From Luidia sarsii (lineage: Eukaryota; Echinodermata; Asteroidea; Paxillosida; Luidiidae): DNA of 64,000 nucleotides. This document shows positions 28,701-37,000 of the stretch, piece by piece. Position numbers and translations under genes: made by a program. Position 1 is the first letter of the stretch. Each line of letters starts with the position of its first letter. Under the pieces are notes generated by a model. That model saw only the letters and a list, made by a program, of their open reading frames with translations, was not told the origin of the DNA and did no database searches. The stretch lies in NCBI GenBank assembly GCA_949987565.1, contig OX465117.1, positions 1,076,714 to 1,140,713 on the forward strand, written 5' to 3'.

Positions 28701-31700
28701 GAAACTGGTAGGTGTCAGTAATGAAGGCTGAGCCCAAGACCAAGGCTCAGCAATGTAACACTGTTCATTGGAAAAAGGAAACCATTAAGAATACACCCAG
28801 AGCAATGACAACGGCTATGGCTATGGATGTGCGAGCGGGTAAGGGTGTGTATGAATACACATCATGCAAACACAAGGCTTGCAGTGGAAAATGCTTGTCC
28901 TTTTAAGCCATAGCCCAAGCCATTGACCGTTCTTACCGTCTTCGCTAGGTGGGCAGGCGATGCTGATGTTCTGGCCTTGTGTGGTCAGCGGCCATGTTAA
29001 GCCATTAAGGGTCTCGTCTGGGCAGTTTTCGCAAGTCGCTTTAAGAAGTGCTTGAACTAAAACTGTAGAGAACAAGCAAGAGGATAAAAGTTCGAGGTCA
29101 GTAAGATTGTGAGAAACTCCTATATCCTGCAGAATCCTATTTGCCTTTTGCAGGATTCTGCAGGATTCAGGGCACAGAGAGTTGACATATTGTATGATTG
29201 TGCAGGATTCAGTGCATTAGGGTTTATGTCACAGTAGGAAAATGCAGGATACAGGCTACTAGTTTCAAAGTGTTGGAGAATGATTTTGCAGGATTGAGGG
29301 CACATGAGAGTTGACACACTGTAGGAATGTGCAGGATTGAGGGCATAAGGCGATTTTGTCAGTAGGAAAATGCAGGATATTCTGGTAACAATTTGGACGT
29401 CGTTGTGGCTTTTGTCAAGAGATTATCCGTTCGAAAAAGGGCCCATTGTTCTAAGCTGAAAAGAGTCTTTGTTTAGAATGTGGACTAAAACTCCATAAGC
29501 TCAGTGCAGAATTTTGCAGGATTCAAGTCACATGGAGCTTTGAACAAGGTGGGATTGCAGGATTTTGCAGAATTTTGCAGGATTCAGGTTATATCTTTGT
29601 GTTGCAAATAAATGTAGACTAAATCTTATCCCAGACATGAGTTTTTATAATGTCCATGCCTAGAGATATAGCACATATCTTTGGAAGTGGCTGTGCTAGC
29701 AAGCTAGCGAAACAATTCCACATACAGACTGAAACTTAACTATAATGCATGCATTTTTAGAGGACCTTTGTGTCAGAAAAAAACCGCAAAGGATTAATTT
29801 CATTCATCAAACTCCAAATTTCAATGAATACCACCCGTCGATATAGGCTGCGTTGCTCAATGCAACCCACGTGTATCCTGATGGAAAATAGGACACCACG
29901 TTGACGTCACGTCCGTTGGGATAAAAATAACAGCAACACGTCGTCCAATTATGCATCCCGTAAATTACTTCACCTTTTGCAAATTGATTTGGGCGCCAAG
30001 AAACGCCTGAACGTCACGGCGCGTTGACAATGGCGTTAAAGATTCCGGGCGGCGTGTTGGCGGGAATCTAGTGCCCTGTGGAGACCTAGGACAATAGGCT
30101 GTGAATAGGTCTCCACAGGGAAATTGTAAAGGTGTATAGGTCTCCACAAGGTTTTCACGAAACTGATATTTGGAAATAACTCAAAAACGGGAAATTTGTG
30201 ATGGGTAAGAATCGGTCGCAAATTGAAGTGTTGTATATAAGGGATATACGGTCCAAATTTCTACCCAGTACAGTGAATGTGGTTGAAATGGGAGCATTTT
30301 TAAAACATCGTTTCTCACACGGTTGTATATTGTACGAGAATAAAGCTATGTCTCCACAAGGATACAGAAATGGGTATATGTGACCCGGCACAACGAGATG
30401 AGGAATATCCCACCCAAACACTTTTTGAGCAACAACGCCTGAAGTTAAAGTATCTTCACAATTCGATTACAAATCAATTTTTTTTTTTTGTATTAGAGGA
30501 TATTATATTTTGATATCATTTGAAAGCTTATGGTATACTCTTTCACATCATTAGAAAACCTCAAAATGTCAAAAATGGGGTTATTCCTCATTATGCTGTG
30601 CCGGGTCACATATTTATTGTCGGTGATTTATCAGGATTCGGCCTTGGATCAATCTGGTCCCTTTCTACTGAGAATAGTAATCGATGACTACATGGCTACG
30701 GCTTGAAATTGCGCGCGAGTCTATTGAAGCCACTATAGCAAGCGGCTGCAGCCAATTCCCGTAGACTGGTGTGTTATGTTCGGTCGTAGCCTCTGACTGA
30801 ATATCGTTGGTGTCTTCTTTCGCAAATACACCAGCAATAGAATGTATTGACTATGGCTTAAGATTACACACAGGTCTATATGGGCAGGTTTAGCATAATG
30901 ACAGCAGCAAATTCCCAGGGACTATTTATCGAAACAAAAAAGCCTTCTATTCTGGCATTATCTATCGCTCTGTAAAAATGATTCATCTGAACTCATCAGC
31001 AACCCGGCTGCTTTACACACGGCGGTCAATGAAAGCCAATGGCTTCTTGATGCAACCAATTCCAATGGACTTGTGTGTTAGATAAGACTTGAAGGTTTGC
31101 ATGGTGGAAATACTAAGTGGAAGGTTTGCGGTGACACCATGTAGCACTTCTCCTTCGCGAAGGAGTATGGCTCTGAAAAGAGCAGGTAACTCAGATACGA
31201 CTTGAAGGTTTGCATGGTGGAAATAATGAGTGGAAGGTTTGCGGTGACACCATGTAGCACTTCTCTTTCAAGAAGGAGTGTGGCCAGTCGACGACGGGCA
31301 GAGTATACACAACCCGAAACGTTGAGTTACCGGCTCTTTTCAGAGCCACAATCCTTCATGAAAGAGAAGAGCTACATGGTGTCACTGCAAACCTTCCACT
31401 TGCAGGTGTGTGTTATATTCAGCTGCAGTCATTAAAGCTATAGGATATACAGGCTGTATCTACGGGAGCCACTAGTTCTTGGCTCAGCCAACTCCCATAG
31501 AAACGGCTGCTTCGTGGCAAGCAGAACAAAGACCACAGCGTCCCTTTAAGCGCGCACGCCCGAACCCTCGCTGGTTCACGGCAGAATCCTCTCGAAATAA
31601 ACAAAAAAAACCACGCCTGAGTTGCTGCGCTGACATTGCTTGAAATGAGCAGAAGGGTTTCATGCGTCACTGGTACCCCGAGCGCGCGCAGTATAATCGC

Positions 31701-33795
31701 AACACAAGACGCGGTGCCAATTGCACACTCATCGGTGCAACTGTCAACTCCCCAGTCGCGCCCGAATGAGTCGATAAGTCTTTGTTGTGTCACCATGGAG
31801 CGCAAAATGGTTGCCATGGCAACTGATGGAGTGTTTATTGACGTGATGATCTAGCGTTCAACTCGTGCAGCACGCAGTCAAGCTTATATCCCGTCCATTC
31901 CAACACTCTCCTTGAGTAATATTCAGACAGTTGGCATGTGTGGTGATATTTCTAGAATTCTAAAATACATATACTTATAGGTGTACACTGGTAAAATTAT
32001 TAGACTTTTAACGAGTCTTTAAAGCCCCTATATAACATTGGTAAGATCGAAAAGCAGAAATGTTCACAGATTTACATGAAACTAATACAGTTTGAAGATG
32101 GTTATAGTAGAAACCTCGCACTGAAATTTGTCTATCTAAAATGCTGTATTTTGGAGAAAAGAGTAAAGAAATAATTTACCTCTCACCCCGAAATCTAATT
32201 TTTTTTCTGAACAATTCGTGGAATGCAAAACAAATGAAGCGGTTTTTCACTATTTTCTCGAGACTCGGTTGTCGGATTGAGCTGAAATTTTCACAGGTGT
32301 GCTATTTCATACATATGTTGGATCAGACAACGTATGGATGCTATTCTTTGACCTCGATGTTGTGTAGGGCTTTAAAAGTCCTTTTCACACTACACCGCAA
32401 CTGAGATATCCATCCCTTATATAGACGGTGGCTTTCCAAATAGTCAACTAGTCTTTGCCGGGGTGGGGCGCCATTCAGAAGCAATTCAACCATTAACTGC
32501 CGTATATCTCCAGGGATCAACTAATTGTTGTAAACCTGGCTGCAGCTGCTCAGGGATCACACAAAGTGGATGCAATTTACTTACTTATAACCTCATGATG
32601 TATCCCAATATTACATAATCCTGTAAATCAGTGACAACATTGAAATAAATGTAAACAAAAAAAAACATCCCTACATATAATATGATATGTGACCCGGCAC
32701 AGCATAATGAGGAATAACCACCACTTTTGAGATTTTGAGATTTTCTAATGATGTGAAAGAGTATACCATTAGCTTTCAAATGATATCAACATTACTTCCG
32801 TGTGAACTTTGTTGTAAATAGTACAAGGGGACTTCGCTCGTTCATTTGGTACCAGACACAATATAGCAGCACCATTCTAACTCCTCAAAAGCGGCCATTC
32901 AAAAAGGCAGGAGCTTTACATTTTCATGAAAACAGTACACAAACACTCCCCCGAAATCCTCGTTTTCTCAACAGTTAGAGACGGATTTCGGAAAAATCCT
33001 TTGGACATAATATCCTCCAATACATTAACTTTCCGAAAATGCAAAACAATGTTTTTTTATATTTTTATTGAATTGAGAAGATACTTTAACTCCAGGCGTT
33101 GTTTACTCGAAAAGTGTTTTGGTGGGATATTCCTCATGTCGCTGTGCCGGGTCACATATTATAACCAGGAGCCCCGGTGATATCCAAGCGATTTTGCACG
33201 GCATCTTTCTACTCAATTGTATTCATACAGGGCAGTAGAATCTTTGTCAAAGATGGGAACAGTGCTCAGGTGGTGGATAGAATTGACTATCACTCGTGTG
33301 ATTATGCTAGCAATCACACCCATGCGATATGCGAGAGGGACCTGGCATGCCTTCATGCAAGAGAACCTCAGGTACCAGACTTGGTCAGCAGCCTCGGTTT
33401 GACCTTTTTGGACGAAAGTAGGTCGGGTGACCCGGGTCGAGATGAGAAACGTTTTCCACGCTGTGCAGTGCACGGAGCTCATACAATCAGTCCAAGCTTA
33501 TAGGACAACTGGCAATCAGGATTATGCCCTCGTTACACCGAAGCGAATAAAAGACTTTGATTGTAATCGCTCTTACAAACCCTCAGATATTTTTTTCTAT
33601 TATTCGTGGATCTGGGTCAGTTCACCAGCAAACCCGGCATGTATGTTGTCGTTTCATATATAACGTCCTTCGGCAATTTTAGAGAGAGAGAGAGAGAAAG
33701 GGGGGGAGGGGGGGATAGGGGGACAGAGGGAGACAGAGAGAGGAAGAGAGAGAAAGAGTGAGAGAGAGAAAGATTGAGGGGAGAGAGAGGGAGAA

Positions 33796-33826
<31 letters not shown>

Positions 33827-34029
33827 GAGAGAGAGGGGGGTAGGGGGACAGAGGGAGACAGAGAGAGGGGAGAGAGAAAGGGAGAGAGAGAAAGATTGAG
33901 GGGAGAGAGAGGGAGAGAGAGAGAGAGAGAGGAGAGAGGGGGATAGGGGGACAGAGGGAGACAGAGAGAGGGAGACAGAGAGAGGGAGAGAGAGAGGGGA
34001 GAGAGAAAGGGAGAGAGAAAGATTGAGGG

Positions 34030-34063
<34 letters not shown>

Positions 34064-37000
34064 GAGAGAGAGGGGGGTAGGGGGACAGAGGGAGACAGAG
34101 AGAGGGAGAGAGAGGGGAGAGAGAAAGGGAGAGAGAGAAAGATTGAGGGGAGAGAGAGGGAGAGAGAGAGAGAGAGGAGAGAGAGAGGAGAGAGGGGGAT
34201 AGGGGGACAGAGGGAGACAGAGAGAGGGAGAGAGAGAGGGGAGAGAGAAAGGGAGAGAGGGAGAGAGAGAAAGAGTGGGGGGAGAGAGAGGGGAGAGAGA
34301 GGGGAGAGGGATAGGGAGAGAGAGAGAGGGGGAGAGGGGGATAGAGGACAGAGGGAGGGAGATATATGGAGAGAGGGAGAGAGAGGGAGAGAGAGAGGAA
34401 GGGGAGAGAGGGAGGGTGAGAGAGGGAGAGAGAGAAGGAAGAGAGAGAGACGGATATGGAGAGAGAGGGGGAGGGCGAGAGAGAGAGAGAGGGAGGGAGA
34501 GAGAAAGGGAGAGAGGGAGAGAGAGAGAAAGACAGACAGAGAGACCGAAAGAGACCGAGAGAGAGACTGAGAGTGACAGAGAGAGAGAGAGACAGACAGA
34601 CAGACCGAAAGGGACCGAGAGACTGAGAGAGAGACCGAGGGAAAGGGAGTCAGACATGCAGAAAGAGGGGTAGAAACAGTGACACAGGCAGAGACAGACA
34701 GACAGAGGTTATGGGAAAAGAGAAATAGGGCTGCAGAGAAAGGGACAACGAGAAACCGAGGGCCAGAGAAGGGAGAGAGGGTTGGAGGAAGGGATCGACA
34801 GACAGACAGAAAGAGAGCAAGAGAGGCAGAGAGAGGAAAAGCGAGATGGGGTTAGAGAGAGAGAGAGACAGGGAGAGGGAGTGAGAGAGAAAGAGAGAGG
34901 GAGCAAGGGAAAGAGGCGGACAGAGAAACAGTGAAAGCGGGGAGAAAACGGGCAAAAAAATTGGTCGCCTGCGGGCTTGCTTTCAGACCAAAAACATTCT
35001 CTCGCGGTCTTTCGATCTTTTTTTTTTCACAAAACGTCACCTCGCGTCGACCTGCCAGTTTCATCTCTGGCTGTATCCGGTATTCATTTGAGTTGGTACA
35101 CGCTCTCAACTGCATGCCGAGTCTACGGCTGTTTCATGTGGCCACCAGTTCACCCCAAAAACAACTTACAGTCAGCCCGGTTTCGCGTCGCGAATACCAA
35201 CACCCACAATGCAATTTGTCAAACCAGCGCTATTAATATGCCGTCTACCTCCTATTGCCTATACGGCTGTTGCATGTCGTTATCGATATTTCGAGGGACG
35301 CTACTGTATGACAACTACCGCCTCTAATTGCTACTGTTGTATTGTGGGATTAGAATGCTTTGATTTTCAGGCTTTCACACTTTTCACCTTGGACTACTGA
35401 GTTCACTCTCGTACAGTGGCAATCATCTCGTAAACGGCTTGTGGCACTTAAAGGAATCTATGGACCAGGCTCGGGCTCAGGCTTCGTCTCCGTCTGACAA
35501 AACCTGACTTGATAATGTGACCCGGCACAGCATAATGAGGAATAACCCCCACTTTTGAGATTTTGAGATTTTCTAATGATGTGAAAGAGTATACCATTAG
35601 CTTTCGAATGATATAATTTGTTTCCGTATGAACTTTGTTGTAAATAGTACAAGAGGACTTCGCTCGTTCATTTGGCACCAGACACAATATAGCAGCACCA
35701 GTCTAACTCCTAGAAAGCGGTCATTCAAAAAGGCAGGAACTTTACATTTTCATGAAAACAGTACACAAACACTCCCCGAAATCTTCGTTTTTTCAACATT
35801 TAGAGACGGATTTCGGAAAAATCCTTTGGACATAACATCATCCAATACATTAACTTTCCGAAAATCACAAAAAAAAACCTTCATCTTTAATCGAATTGAG
35901 AAGATACTTTGACTTCAGGCGTTGTTTACTGGAAAAGTGTTATGGTGGGATATACCTCATGTCGCTGTGCCTGGTCACAAATTGGCTTGATTGTTGGCTT
36001 GATAAAGACAGAGTATTCACTAAGAAACTGGGACCAAACGCTTGTCTCTAGATGTCTGTGATAATTATTATAACGGGTAAGAGAAATACGACCGAAGTCT
36101 AAACCCGAGCCTAAGCCTTCAGTGTGTAAGCGGCCTTATACTAATGGGAAACGCTGTGGTCGAACGGTTAGCGTTCGTCTGCAGTGCAAAAGGTCGCCGG
36201 TTCGAATCTCACTCGAAACAGATAAAGCTGGGAAATTCTATGCCGGGAAAGGCGGGAATGTGTGCCTGGCTCTCTTTAGAGCAGGGGAAGGTTGAAAGGC
36301 GGCAAGGAAAGGCACTGGCAAGCCTATCTCATCATGCCGTGAACTTGTAAAATGTGTTTCTCTAATGAGGCACACCCCTAGGCTATATTGATAGTATGGG
36401 ACATCCTTTATCTTTACCTTCTCTCTAACCCTCAGCCTCTCTCTGGAATTCCCTTCCTGGTTCCCCTGCCTACGATCTTTCCCTATTTAAAGAGGAATGT
36501 CAAATCCTATCTCCAGCCTTCCTGGATCTCTCTCTATCTCTCTCTCTCGATCTTTATCTCCTTCTAAGTTCCTTAGCCCTTCAAGGCCCAATACAACACT
36601 GGGAAGATCAGAAAACATCAATGTCCACAGATTTCCCTCTAATTTACACAGTTTGTAGATGGTCATGATAGCATCCTCATGTTGAAATCTTACGGTTTGG
36701 GATGCTGTACTTCCAGAGAAATCTTCACTCAAACATCGAGAAATAGTTTATTACTCGCGAGTAATAATCTATTTATTACACCACAAAACGATGCGTAAAC
36801 CGTGACGTTTTTTTTTGCAATTTCTACTTTCTTAGATTAATATTTGAGCCAAAACCTTCGCAGTATTGCTTTTTTTAATGTTCAATGGTTTAAAACACAA
36901 ACTTCGGCATTTTGTTTTTACCTTTATCAATGTTGTAAATGGCTTTTAACCTTGAGTGGCTTTATAGCCTTGTTTGCATACAGAATATACAGAGTATCAA

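Noticed and set aside
33617..34657. 346-codon SLSLSL frame on the minus strand
   Set aside because: GA-rich simple repeat; composition alone explains it.
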